NCBI RefSeq assembly: GCF_000514775.1
Contig: NZ_KI911467.1
Coordinates: forward strand, 62,001-126,000
Length of the DNA stretch: 64,000 nucleotides
Direction: 5' to 3'
Origin: Salinispora pacifica CNR114
Lineage (GTDB): Bacteria; Actinomycetota; Actinomycetes; Mycobacteriales; Micromonosporaceae
Shown piece after piece: positions 7,092 to 14,825 of this stretch (within the stretch, counting starts at the first letter, position 1; every line of letters starts with the position of its first letter). A program made the translations under genes and the position numbers. The notes beneath the pieces were generated by a model. That model was given only the letters and a program-made list of their open reading frames with translations, searched no databases and had not been told where the DNA came from.

Positions 7092-7943
7092 TCACACCAG
7101 CGCGCGGACGATTGTGGTCGCCCGGGATTCGTGCTGGGCGTACGCGTCGGGGAAGGCCGATACCTGGACAGACTGGGCCGCCCAGGCGACGCTCATCTCC
7201 TGCCAGCCGGGTACCTGCAGGAGCGCTTGGTAGAACGCCTTGGCCGCGTAGGTCGGCGTCATCAGCTCGGCGACGCTGCCCCAGCCGGTGCTTGCGCGCT
7301 GCTGGAACAGGCCGACCGAATCGTGGTCCCAGCCAACCGCCTCGTGCGGGTAGTTCTGGGACTCCGGCACGCTGGCGTTGGCGTAGTTGAGCAGGGTGCT
7401 CTCCTGCATCGCGGTCGCGATGGCGACGATCAAACCGCGATGCGGGATGTTCATCTCGGCCCCTACATCGACAATTGTTTTGGCATTGTCCATCTGGGTC
7501 TGGGTCAGCCCGGCGACCGGTTGGGGCGGTGTTGGCTCGCTGGAGGCGGGCTCCTGCTCAGTCGCCGTTGGGCTGGCGGTTTCGGTCGGGCTGGCGGTTT
7601 CGGTCGGGCTGGGGCTGGTCGAGGCGGGTGTGGCGTCGTCTCGGAGGAGGGAGCGCCCGGCGCGCTCCGCCGCGTTGCCCCGTTCCGTTGCCGCCTCGGC
7701 GACTGGGGCTTGCTCCGGCTGCTCGGGAGTCTGCCGCGTCCCGACGTAGGCGGCTGCGCCGAGGCAGCAGGTGAGGCCGGCGGCGAGCGCGACCCGGGTC
7801 GGGGTTGACGCCAGCAGCGTGCGTAGCCCGCGACTGGAGGTGCGGACGGGCCGGGTAGTCCGTTCGGTGGAGGTTTCATCGGTCGACTGGGTGGCCGATG
7901 ACTGCTGGGTTGTCTTCTCGGTGTAGGCATCGTCGGGGTGCAT
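7092..7943 (-). CDS. membrane-anchored lysozyme/transglycosylase-like protein
   Basis: 283 residues. An N-terminal cytoplasmic Thr/Ser-rich segment (1-45) precedes one transmembrane helix (about 49-68, VALAAGLTCCLGAAAYVG). A Pro/Thr/Ser-rich linker with repeated SPTETA units (about 105-145) follows. The C-terminal domain, about 150-283, has a lysozyme-like pattern: IPHRGLIVAIATAMQESTLLNY with a candidate catalytic Glu, then DHDSVGLFQQRASTGWG. It should act outside the membrane on peptidoglycan. The enzymatic class is inferred from this pattern and not from a full family match. It is convergent with the DivIVA-like gene; an inverted repeat lies 43-64 bases upstream of the ATG. Confidence 0.75.
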   Translation of the reverse strand: MHPDDAYTEKTTQQSSATQSTDETSTERTTRPVRTSSRGLRTLLASTPTRVALAAGLTCCLGAAAYVGTRQTPEQPEQAPVAEAATERGNAAERAGRSLLRDDATPASTSPSPTETASPTETASPTATEQEPASSEPTPPQPVAGLTQTQMDNAKTIVDVGAEMNIPHRGLIVAIATAMQESTLLNYANASVPESQNYPHEAVGWDHDSVGLFQQRASTGWGSVAELMTPTYAAKAFYQALLQVPGWQEMSVAWAAQSVQVSAFPDAYAQHESRATTIVRALV

Positions 7944-8244
7944 CCGCCGAGGCTAGAAAGCAGATCGCTCACTGCCATCGGTCCGATTAGTGGGGTGCGT
8001 CACTAATTGCAACAAAGTTCGGATGGGGCGGATGAGGTCCGAGGGAAGCCTTACAAACCTCTGCTATCGCTAATATCGGAAATGGGTGCTCAGGAAGCGT
8101 GAAGGGTGCAAGTTTCTGATCTTGCTGGGTGAGTGGATCTATGGATGGACCCCTCCTCCGAACGGCTGGCGGCAGCTCCGGCGTTCGGTTGTGCAGGGTC
8201 GGTCGGAGTGCTGACCCGACAGTTCCGGTTCGACGTGGGCTGGG
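7944..8244. other. intergenic region with palindrome, otherwise no gene seen
   Basis: 301 bases between the start of the lysozyme-like gene and the end of the OsmC-like gene. Apart from the inverted repeat at 7986-8007, I see no open frame with convincing codon use. The A/T content around 8030-8110 is higher than in the genes. It presumably holds the promoter of the minus-strand gene. Confidence 0.6.
7986..8007. promoter_or_regulatory. operator-like inverted repeat ATTAGTG-N8-CACTAAT
   Basis: Perfect 7-base arms, ATTAGTG (7986-7992) and CACTAAT (8001-8007), separated by 8 bases. A/T-rich arms stand out in this DNA. The size suits a dimeric regulator upstream of the cell-wall-hydrolase-like gene starting at 7943. 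No regulator gene is adjacent. Confidence 0.45.
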
Positions 8245-8673
8245 TCAGTGCCGGCCGTTGTCGGTCAGCGCCACCGTCAGGTGATGTCGGCTCGCGTCCT
8301 CGGTGGAGAAGGGCCAGAGTCGGTCAGCGTGCTCTACCAGGTCAGCCAGCTGTTGGCGGGTCAGTCCGGCCGACGAGATGGAGGCGTTCACGTCGGCCCG
8401 GTACCGGCCGTCGTCGTCGCGGCCGAGCTTCGCCTCGGCCCGCACCTGGACCGTGTGTGCCTCGTCGGTGATCTCGCCGGCCGCTTCCACCGCAGCATGG
8501 TGCAGGCAGGAGGCGAAGGCGGCAGCGAGCAACTGCGACGGGCTCAGCCCGGTGCAGTGCGGAGCCAGTGGGGATGCCAGGGCGGTGGAGAGCCCACCAT
8601 CCTCGGTACGGACGTGCCCGCCCTCCGCCGTCGCGGTGGCTGTCTCGTTCAGCCAGGAACTGTGCTGGGACAT
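8245..8673 (-). CDS. OsmC/Ohr family protein lacking the second redox cysteine
   Basis: 142 residues, standard length. The GLSPSQLLAAAFASCLHHA helix carries Cys56 at the peroxidatic position. The motif that normally holds the second cysteine (CPYS) reads WPFS (Trp120), and the conserved Glu of the PEQL motif is Ser. The classic Ohr thiol-peroxidase cycle through an intramolecular disulfide is therefore not possible as drawn. OsmC/Ohr proteins detoxify organic hydroperoxides in the cytosol. The ATG at 8673 is chosen for its GGGAGGA site six bases upstream; an ATG 21 bases earlier is weaker. A SigF/SigB-type promoter lies about 30-50 bases upstream. Confidence 0.88.
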   Translation of the reverse strand: MSQHSSWLNETATATAEGGHVRTEDGGLSTALASPLAPHCTGLSPSQLLAAAFASCLHHAAVEAAGEITDEAHTVQVRAEAKLGRDDDGRYRADVNASISSAGLTRQQLADLVEHADRLWPFSTEDASRHHLTVALTDNGRH

Positions 8674-8700
8674 CGTGTTCCTCCCGTCACTCACCCCGGG

Positions 8701-8726
8701 CTACCCGGCGTCCGGCCGGCGAAACC
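8701..8726 (-). promoter_or_regulatory. SigF/SigB-type promoter before OsmC-like gene
   Basis: On the minus strand GGTTT (8726-8722), a 15-base spacer and GGGTAG (8706-8701). A start near 8694 gives a leader of about 21 bases that includes the GGGAGGA ribosome site. Confidence 0.65.
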
Positions 8727-8870
8727 GTGTTCCGAACCCGGAGGAGCAGCTCCGGCCAGCGGGTCGGCTGGGCCCGTCGTTTCGTTTCGGCCCCTGCCGG
8801 GAGCGTCCGAGTAGCCTGCACAGCGGGGGCACAGGAAGCGCACAACCGCCCTACAGCGGGAGCATCCAGG

Positions 8871-9626
8871 ATGAGGGCCATGATGACCAACGAGCAGGTG
8901 GGACCAGCCCGGGTTGACCTCCGCCGCCCTGACGGCCAGCCCGTGCGGGTCCTGGTCGTTGACGACGAATCCGCCCTGGCTGACCTGCTGTCGATGGCGC
9001 TGCGCTACGAGGGCTGGCAGGTGCGGACGGCCGGCAACGGGATGGCGGCGTTGAGCACGGCCCGCCAGTTCCAGCCAGACGCGGTGGTGCTCGACGTGAT
9101 GCTGCCCGACCTGGACGGCTTCGCGGTGCTGCGTCGCCTGCGCGAGGTGGCTCCGACGGTGCCGGTGCTCTTCCTGACCGCACGGGACGCGGTCGAGGAC
9201 CGGATCGCCGGGTTGACCGTCGGCGGTGATGACTATGTGACCAAGCCGTTCAGTCTGGAAGAGGTGATCGCCCGCCTGCGGGCGCTGCTGCGCCGTTCCG
9301 GCTTCGCGATCGCCGCCCGACAGGAGGCGGTGCTCACCGTCGGTGACCTCTTCCTTGACGAGGACAGCCACGAGGTGAGTCGGGGTGGGCAGTTGATCAA
9401 TCTGACCGCCACCGAGTTCGAGCTGCTGCGCTACCTCATGCGTAACCCGCGTCGGGTGCTCAGCAAGGCGCAGATCCTGGACCGGGTCTGGAACTACGAC
9501 TTCGGGGGTCAGGCCAACGTGGTGGAGCTGTACATCTCGTACCTCCGTAAGAAGATCGACGTCGGCCGTGCACCGATGATCCACACCCTGCGCGGGGCAG
9601 GCTATGTGCTCAAGCCCGCCGACTGA
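8871..9626 (+). CDS. OmpR/PhoB-family response regulator
   Basis: 251 residues. The receiver domain (about 21-140) has the acidic pair in VVDDE, the phosphoacceptor Asp75 in VVLDVMLPD and the Lys in VTKPFS. The winged-helix DNA-binding domain (about 155-250) shows the usual LTATEFELLRYLMRNPRRVLSK and VVELYISYLRKKID patterns. Phosphorylation by the kinase encoded next should promote dimer binding to DNA. Start at ATG 8871; ATGs at 8880 and 8883 are alternatives. The stop overlaps the kinase gene. Glycosyltransferase genes follow directly, so envelope glycan synthesis is a plausible target. Confidence 0.93.
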   Translation: MRAMMTNEQVGPARVDLRRPDGQPVRVLVVDDESALADLLSMALRYEGWQVRTAGNGMAALSTARQFQPDAVVLDVMLPDLDGFAVLRRLREVAPTVPVLFLTARDAVEDRIAGLTVGGDDYVTKPFSLEEVIARLRALLRRSGFAIAARQEAVLTVGDLFLDEDSHEVSRGGQLINLTATEFELLRYLMRNPRRVLSKAQILDRVWNYDFGGQANVVELYISYLRKKIDVGRAPMIHTLRGAGYVLKPAD

Positions 9627-11082
9627 ACGGGTGGGTTGGCGGCGGTGGGTTGCCGGTCGGTCGCTGCGGACCCGGCTGGTGGTCATCCTGGTCTGCCTGC
9701 TGGCCGCGGTCAGCGTCGGCATTGGTGGGATCACCACCGTCGCGTTACGGGACTTCCTGACCGACCGAATCGACCGGCAACTCCAGGCCGATGCCGGACC
9801 ACAGGGCTTTCCCCCTCCCGAGCGGCGGCGCGAGTGGCAGGACCTGAAGATCCCGGTCGGAATGGGAGTGGGGTCGGTTATCGCGGACCTGCAGGATGGC
9901 CGGGTCGCCGAGGCCCGCATCCAGACCGAGGTCCGGGAGAACGGTGGAAAGAGCATCGCGTCCGAGACGGTGGCGGCGTTGGGTGGCCTGGTGCCGGGCG
10001 CCGAGCCGCGCACGGTGGATCTGGATCAGGGAGAGTACCGGGCCATAGCCAAGCAATGGCCGGACGGCCGGGTGACCGCGTTCGCCCTCCCCCTCGCCGA
10101 GGTGCAGGAGACGGTGATGTGGATGGTCGTCGCGCAGGCTGGTATCGCTGGCACCGGGCTCATCGTGGCCGGCACCACCGGCGCGCTGATGGTCCGGCGC
10201 ACCCTCCGCCCACTGCGGCGGGTCGCCGCCACGGCCGCCGAGGTCAGCGAATTGCCGTTGGACCGGGGTGCGGTGACGCTGCCGGTGCGGGTGCCGGGGG
10301 CCGACACCGACACCCGCACCGAGGTGGGCCAGGTCGGCGCCGCGCTCAACCGGATGCTCGGGCACGTCGCCGCCGCGCTCGCCGCGCGGCAGGCCAGCGA
10401 GACACGGGTACGTCAGTTCGTCGCCGACGCGAGTCACGAACTGCGCACCCCGTTGGCGGCCATCCGGGGGTACGCGGAGGTGGCCCGGCGAGGCCGGGAC
10501 CAGGTGCCGCCCGACGTGGCGCACGCCCTGCGTCGCGTCGAGTCCGAGAGCACCCGGATGACCGGTCTGGTGGAGGATCTGTTGCTGCTTGCCCGGCTCG
10601 ACTCGGGCCGCCCGCTCGCCGTCGCGTCGGTGGACCTCTCCGTGCTGGTCGTGGACGCGGTCAGTGACGCGCATGTCGCCGGGGCCGAGCACCGCTGGCA
10701 ACTGGACCTGCCGGAGCAGCAGATCGCCGTGCCCGGTGACGCGGCCCGGCTGCACCAGGCGTTGGCCAACCTGCTGGCCAATGCCCGGGTGCACACCCCC
10801 GCTGGCACCACGGTCACCACCAGCCTCGCGGTCGAGCCGGACGCCGCGGTGCTTCGGGTCGCCGACGACGGCCCGGGTATCCCGGAGGAGCTTCAACCGG
10901 AGGTCTTCGAGCGCTTCGCGCGTGGGGACAGCTCGCGGTCACGGTCGCAGGGCAGCACCGGGCTGGGGCTCGCCATCGTCGCCGCGGTGGTCGACGCCCA
11001 CCACGGAACCGTCTCGGTGCGCAGCCGACCCGGTCGCACCGTGTTCACCGTGCGACTGCCGAATTCCACAGCGGAGACATAG
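9604..11082 (+). CDS. sensor histidine kinase
   Basis: 492 residues. The order is: TM1 (about 25-46, LVVILVCLLAAVSVGIGGI), an extracytoplasmic sensor region (about 50-170), TM2 (about 175-197), HAMP with a FPxxx-free linker, HisKA with phospho-His278 in DASHELRTPLAAIRGY, and a C-terminal HATPase_c with N box (NLLANARVHTP), G1 (DDGPGIP) and G2 (GSTGLGLAI). It autophosphorylates and passes phosphate to the upstream response regulator. ATG 9604 overlaps the regulator gene by 23 bases; GTG 9631 is a reasonable alternative start. The stimulus is not predictable from the sequence. Confidence 0.92.
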   Translation: MCSSPPTERVGWRRWVAGRSLRTRLVVILVCLLAAVSVGIGGITTVALRDFLTDRIDRQLQADAGPQGFPPPERRREWQDLKIPVGMGVGSVIADLQDGRVAEARIQTEVRENGGKSIASETVAALGGLVPGAEPRTVDLDQGEYRAIAKQWPDGRVTAFALPLAEVQETVMWMVVAQAGIAGTGLIVAGTTGALMVRRTLRPLRRVAATAAEVSELPLDRGAVTLPVRVPGADTDTRTEVGQVGAALNRMLGHVAAALAARQASETRVRQFVADASHELRTPLAAIRGYAEVARRGRDQVPPDVAHALRRVESESTRMTGLVEDLLLLARLDSGRPLAVASVDLSVLVVDAVSDAHVAGAEHRWQLDLPEQQIAVPGDAARLHQALANLLANARVHTPAGTTVTTSLAVEPDAAVLRVADDGPGIPEELQPEVFERFARGDSSRSRSQGSTGLGLAIVAAVVDAHHGTVSVRSRPGRTVFTVRLPNSTAET

Positions 11083-11127
11083 CGGACCCATGGGGGCTGT
11101 GCAGTCCGGCCGGCCAGGCTTCCCGCC

Positions 11128-13278
11128 ATGGACAGAATCGAGACGACCTACGGGTCCCGTGCCGCTCCGTCGGCGGGCTTCGCCCGAACACCGCTGGTAG
11201 CACCGGAGGCGGCGCCGACCTCCACGCCACGTCGGTCGGCCCACTGGGCCCGCCTCTGCCTCGGCGGGCTACTGCTCAGCACCGCCGGGCTTTACCTGTG
11301 GGGGCTTGACGTCTCCGGCTGGGCCAACGCCTACTACGCGGCGGCGGCCCAGGCCGGCGCGCAGAACTGGACCGCCTTCTTCTACGGCTCGTTCGATGCC
11401 GCCAACTCCATCACCGTTGACAAGACGCCCGCCGCGCTGTGGCTGATGGCGCTCTCGGTGCGGCTGTTCGGCCTGAACAGCTGGGCGGTGCTGCTGCCGC
11501 AGGCGCTGTGCGGGGTGGCCGCGGTCGCGGTGCTCTACGCCACGGTGCGGCGTTGGCACGGCCCGGCAGCAGGGTTGATCGCTGGTGCGGTCCTCGCTGT
11601 CACGCCGGTGGCCACGCTGATGTTCCGGTTCAACAACCCGGACGCGCTGCTGGTGCTGCTGCTGGTCGCCGCCGCCTACGCCACCGTACGGGCGGTCGAG
11701 ACGGCCGCCACCCGATGGCTCGTACTCGCCGGCGTGCTGGTCGGGTTCGGCTTCCTCACGAAGATGCTGCAGGCGTTCTTGGTGGTACCGGTGCTCGCCG
11801 GTGTCTACCTGCTGGCAGCGCCGACCGGGCTCGGCCGGCGGATCCGCCAGACCCTGTGGGCCGGCCTCGCGGTCGTGCTGTCCGCGGGTTGGTGGGTGGC
11901 CATAGTCGAGCTGGTCCCTGCCAGCGCTCGCCCGTATGTCGGTGGCTCGCAGACCAACAGTGTCCTCGAGCTGACCCTTGGCTACAACGGCCTCGGCCGC
12001 ATCACCGGCCGCGAGGAGGGCAGCGTGGGGCGGCCCGGCGGAGGGGACTTCGGTGCCGGGACCGGCCTGTTGCGCATGTTCGACGACCAGGTTGGCGGGC
12101 AGATCGCCTGGCTGTTGCCCGCCGCGTTGATCCTGCTCGCGACCGGTCTACTGGTGGTCGGGCGGGCCCCGCGGACCGACCGGACCCGCGCCGGGCTGCT
12201 GCTCTGGGGCGGCTGGTTGCTGGTCACCGGGGCGATCTTCAGCTTCATGTCCGGGATTTTCCACGAGTACTACACCGTGGCCCTGGCACCGGCGGTCGGC
12301 GCCCTGGTCGGGATCGGGGTAACGCTCCTGTGGCGGGTCCGCTCCGCTCCGCTCGGCGCGGTCTGGCATCGGCAGCCCCACGCCGCCATCGCCATCCTGG
12401 CCGGGGCACTGGCCGTCACCGCGGGGTGGTCCTGGCTGCTGCTGGCCCGTAGCCCCGACTGGTATCCGTGGTTGCGTACCACCGTCTTGGTGGGTGGCCT
12501 CGTGGCGGCGGCGCTGTTGGTGCTCTCTCCTCGGCTGCCCCGATCAGTTGTGGTGGCGGGGCTTGCGCTGGGCGCCGCGGCGGCCCTCGCCGGGCCGGTG
12601 GCCTACTCGATACACGCCGCCGCGACGGCGCACAACGGTGGGGTTCCCACCGCGGGACCGGAGCTGACTCGTGCGGTCGGCGCCCGGTCTGACGGCGCAG
12701 GGCGTGGCCCCGGCGCCGCCGGTGCCGGCCAACCTCCCGGTGGGGGCCAGCCACCTGGGGCCGGGCGGCTGCCGCAGGGGCCGGATCGGCAACCCGGCAT
12801 GGCGCTCGACAACCGCCAACCGGGTCAGCCTGGTGGGTCTGATGGGCCGAACGGGTCCGGTGGGCCCGGAGGGCCACACCAGCTCGGCGAGCCGGGCGGT
12901 GACGGCGGGCTACTGGGTGCCCGCGTTCCCAGTGCGCAACTACGCGAGCTCCTTGAACTCGACAGCGACAGCTACACCTGGGTCGCGGCCACGGTCGGTG
13001 CGAACAACGCTGCCGGCTACCAGCTGGCCACCGGCGATCCGGTGCTGCCCGTGGGTGGCTTCAACGGCACCGATCCCGCCCCGACCGTCGCCGAATTCCA
13101 GCGGTACGTCGCTGCTGGAGAGATCCATTGGTTCATCGGTGGGGGTGGCTTCCGGGGCGCCAACGGTGGCAGCTCCGCCTCCTCCGAGATCGCCGCCTGG
13201 GTGGCGGAGACGTTCGAGGCGCGAACCGTGGACGGAATCACGATCTACGACCTGAGCAGCGAGGTAGCGGAAGCATGA
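11128..13278 (+). CDS. polytopic glycosyltransferase, GT39/PMT-ArnT-like
   Basis: 716 residues with about ten to twelve membrane helices. The first loop holds WANAYYAAAAQAGAQNW and a later TVDKTPAALW segment, typical of dolichyl-/polyprenyl-phosphate-sugar dependent mannosyltransferase-like enzymes in actinobacteria. These transfer a sugar from a polyprenyl-phosphate donor to a protein, lipid or glycan on the outer face of the membrane. Residues about 515-595 form a Gly/Pro/Gln-rich low-complexity insert before a folded C-terminal extracytoplasmic domain (about 600-716). The stop overlaps the next start (ATGA). That next gene encodes a polyprenyl-phosphate glycosyltransferase, a natural donor-making partner. 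Confidence 0.85.
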   Translation: MDRIETTYGSRAAPSAGFARTPLVAPEAAPTSTPRRSAHWARLCLGGLLLSTAGLYLWGLDVSGWANAYYAAAAQAGAQNWTAFFYGSFDAANSITVDKTPAALWLMALSVRLFGLNSWAVLLPQALCGVAAVAVLYATVRRWHGPAAGLIAGAVLAVTPVATLMFRFNNPDALLVLLLVAAAYATVRAVETAATRWLVLAGVLVGFGFLTKMLQAFLVVPVLAGVYLLAAPTGLGRRIRQTLWAGLAVVLSAGWWVAIVELVPASARPYVGGSQTNSVLELTLGYNGLGRITGREEGSVGRPGGGDFGAGTGLLRMFDDQVGGQIAWLLPAALILLATGLLVVGRAPRTDRTRAGLLLWGGWLLVTGAIFSFMSGIFHEYYTVALAPAVGALVGIGVTLLWRVRSAPLGAVWHRQPHAAIAILAGALAVTAGWSWLLLARSPDWYPWLRTTVLVGGLVAAALLVLSPRLPRSVVVAGLALGAAAALAGPVAYSIHAAATAHNGGVPTAGPELTRAVGARSDGAGRGPGAAGAGQPPGGGQPPGAGRLPQGPDRQPGMALDNRQPGQPGGSDGPNGSGGPGGPHQLGEPGGDGGLLGARVPSAQLRELLELDSDSYTWVAATVGANNAAGYQLATGDPVLPVGGFNGTDPAPTVAEFQRYVAAGEIHWFIGGGGFRGANGGSSASSEIAAWVAETFEARTVDGITIYDLSSEVAEA

Positions 13279-14507
13279 TCGATACAACCGAGGTCCGGGC
13301 CACCGAGTGGATCCGGCCGGTCGCCACCGCGCCCATCCTGGACGTGGTGATTCCCGTCTACAACGAGGAGGCCGACCTTGGGCCGTGTGTGCGGCGGCTG
13401 CACGCACACCTACGCGCGAATGTCCCGTATCCGTTCCGGATCACGATCGCGGACAACGCCAGCGTCGACGGCACGCTGGACGTCGCCCGGTCACTCGCCG
13501 TCGACCTCGCCGGCGTCGAGGTGCTACATCTGGACGCCAAGGGGCGTGGGCGGGCACTTCGGGCCGCCTGGTCGGCCTCACCCGCGCCGGTGCTCGTGTA
13601 CATGGATGTCGACCTGTCTACTGATCTGGCGGCGCTGTTGCCACTGGTGGCGCCGCTCATCTCCGGCCACTCGGACCTGGCTATCGGCACCCGGCTTGCC
13701 CGTACCTCACGAGTGGTTCGGGGTGCGAAGCGGGAGGTGATCTCGCGGGGCTACAACCTGTTGCTGCGGGGAATCCTCGCCGTTCGATTCTCCGATGCCC
13801 AGTGTGGCTTCAAGGCGATCCGGGCTGACGTGGCGGCCCAACTGCTGCCGTTGGTGCGAGACACCGAGTGGTTCTTCGACACCGAGTTGCTGGTGCTGGC
13901 CCAGCGGGCTGGCCTCCGCATCCACGAGGTTCCGGTGGACTGGGTGGATGATCCGGACAGTCGGGTGGATGTGTTGGCGACCGCGCTGGCCGACCTGCGT
14001 GGTATTGGCCGGCTGGGCCGGGCCCTGGTCACCGGCGCGCTGCCGTTGCGGCACCTGCGTGACCAGTTCGGACGGGCCCCGCTCGCACCGCCGCCAGCTC
14101 GAGTGCCGGTGGGGCTGCCGCGACAGCTGGGCCGGTTCGCCCTGGTCGGGTTGGCCAGCACGGTGGCCTACCTGCTGCTGTACGTCGCCACCCGTGGCGT
14201 CCTCGGTGCCCAGCCGGCAAACCTGCTGTCGCTGCTGGTCACCGCGGTAGCCAACACAGCGGCGAATCGGCGGCTGACCTTCGGGATCATCGGTCGGTGG
14301 CGCGCCGGTCGGCACCACCTGCAGGGCCTGGTGGTCTTCGGGCTCGGCCTGGCGCTGACCAGTGGTTCGCTCGCGTTGCTACACGCCGTGGTGGCGGCTC
14401 CGACCCGGACGGTGGAGTTGGCGGTGCTGGTCGCTGCGAACCTGGCCGCCACGGTGTTGCGGTTCGTGCTGCTTCGCTATTCCATGCATCACCGGCGGGG
14501 TCGCTGA
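13275..14507 (+). CDS. GT2 polyprenyl-phosphate glycosyltransferase fused to GtrA-like membrane domain
   Basis: 410 residues. Residues about 20-245 are a GT2 (DPMS-like) domain: DVVIPVYNEEADLG, a nucleotide-sugar DVDLSTD motif near 115 and DAQCGFKAIR. Residues about 285-405 contain four hydrophobic helices of the GtrA type (LGRFALVGLASTVAYLLLY…). GT2 enzymes of this type load a sugar from a nucleotide donor onto polyprenyl phosphate; GtrA-like domains are thought to help move lipid-linked sugar across the membrane. It is translationally coupled to the GT39 gene (ATGA overlap), so the pair probably forms one donor/transfer pathway. The sugar is unknown. Confidence 0.88.
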   Translation: MIDTTEVRATEWIRPVATAPILDVVIPVYNEEADLGPCVRRLHAHLRANVPYPFRITIADNASVDGTLDVARSLAVDLAGVEVLHLDAKGRGRALRAAWSASPAPVLVYMDVDLSTDLAALLPLVAPLISGHSDLAIGTRLARTSRVVRGAKREVISRGYNLLLRGILAVRFSDAQCGFKAIRADVAAQLLPLVRDTEWFFDTELLVLAQRAGLRIHEVPVDWVDDPDSRVDVLATALADLRGIGRLGRALVTGALPLRHLRDQFGRAPLAPPPARVPVGLPRQLGRFALVGLASTVAYLLLYVATRGVLGAQPANLLSLLVTAVANTAANRRLTFGIIGRWRAGRHHLQGLVVFGLGLALTSGSLALLHAVVAAPTRTVELAVLVAANLAATVLRFVLLRYSMHHRRGR

Positions 14508-14671
14508 CGGACGGGGCTGATTAGCCACCAAATCAGAATGTTGGCGTGGTTATGACCCGCAATGCGCCCTGCATGCGCGTACTGTGTCCGAATACATCCT
14601 CAGCGTATTGAAGCACCCTCCCGGTGCGCCCGGTTTGGTGGGCCGAGGGGCGAGATCGGAAGGAGTAGCCA

Positions 14672-14821
14672 GTGGATCATCTGGCCTACCTGGACGCGGG
14701 ATCGGGCAGCCTGATCGTGCAGGCGGTGGTTGGCGGGGTAGCTGGTGTCGCGGTGGCCGGCAAGCTCTACTGGCGACGCTTGGTCAACCGGTTCCGCAAG
14801 CAGCCCACCGACCGGCACTGA
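14672..14821 (+). CDS. 49-residue membrane peptide
   Basis: GTG start with a GGAAGGAG site (14658-14665) six bases upstream. The product begins MDHLAYLDAGSGSLIVQ, has one hydrophobic helix (about residues 14-31, Gly/Val/Ala-rich) and ends in a very basic tail with LYWRRLVNRFRK. The DAGSGSL…KLYWRR pattern resembles tiny conserved proteins I know beside envelope-polysaccharide methyltransferase and sulfatase genes. It stops four bases before the methyltransferase ATG, so it is the first gene of a three-gene operon. The positive-inside tail predicts an N-out/C-in topology. Its function is unknown. Confidence 0.8.
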   Translation: MDHLAYLDAGSGSLIVQAVVGGVAGVAVAGKLYWRRLVNRFRKQPTDRH

Positions 14822-14825
14822 CCGC

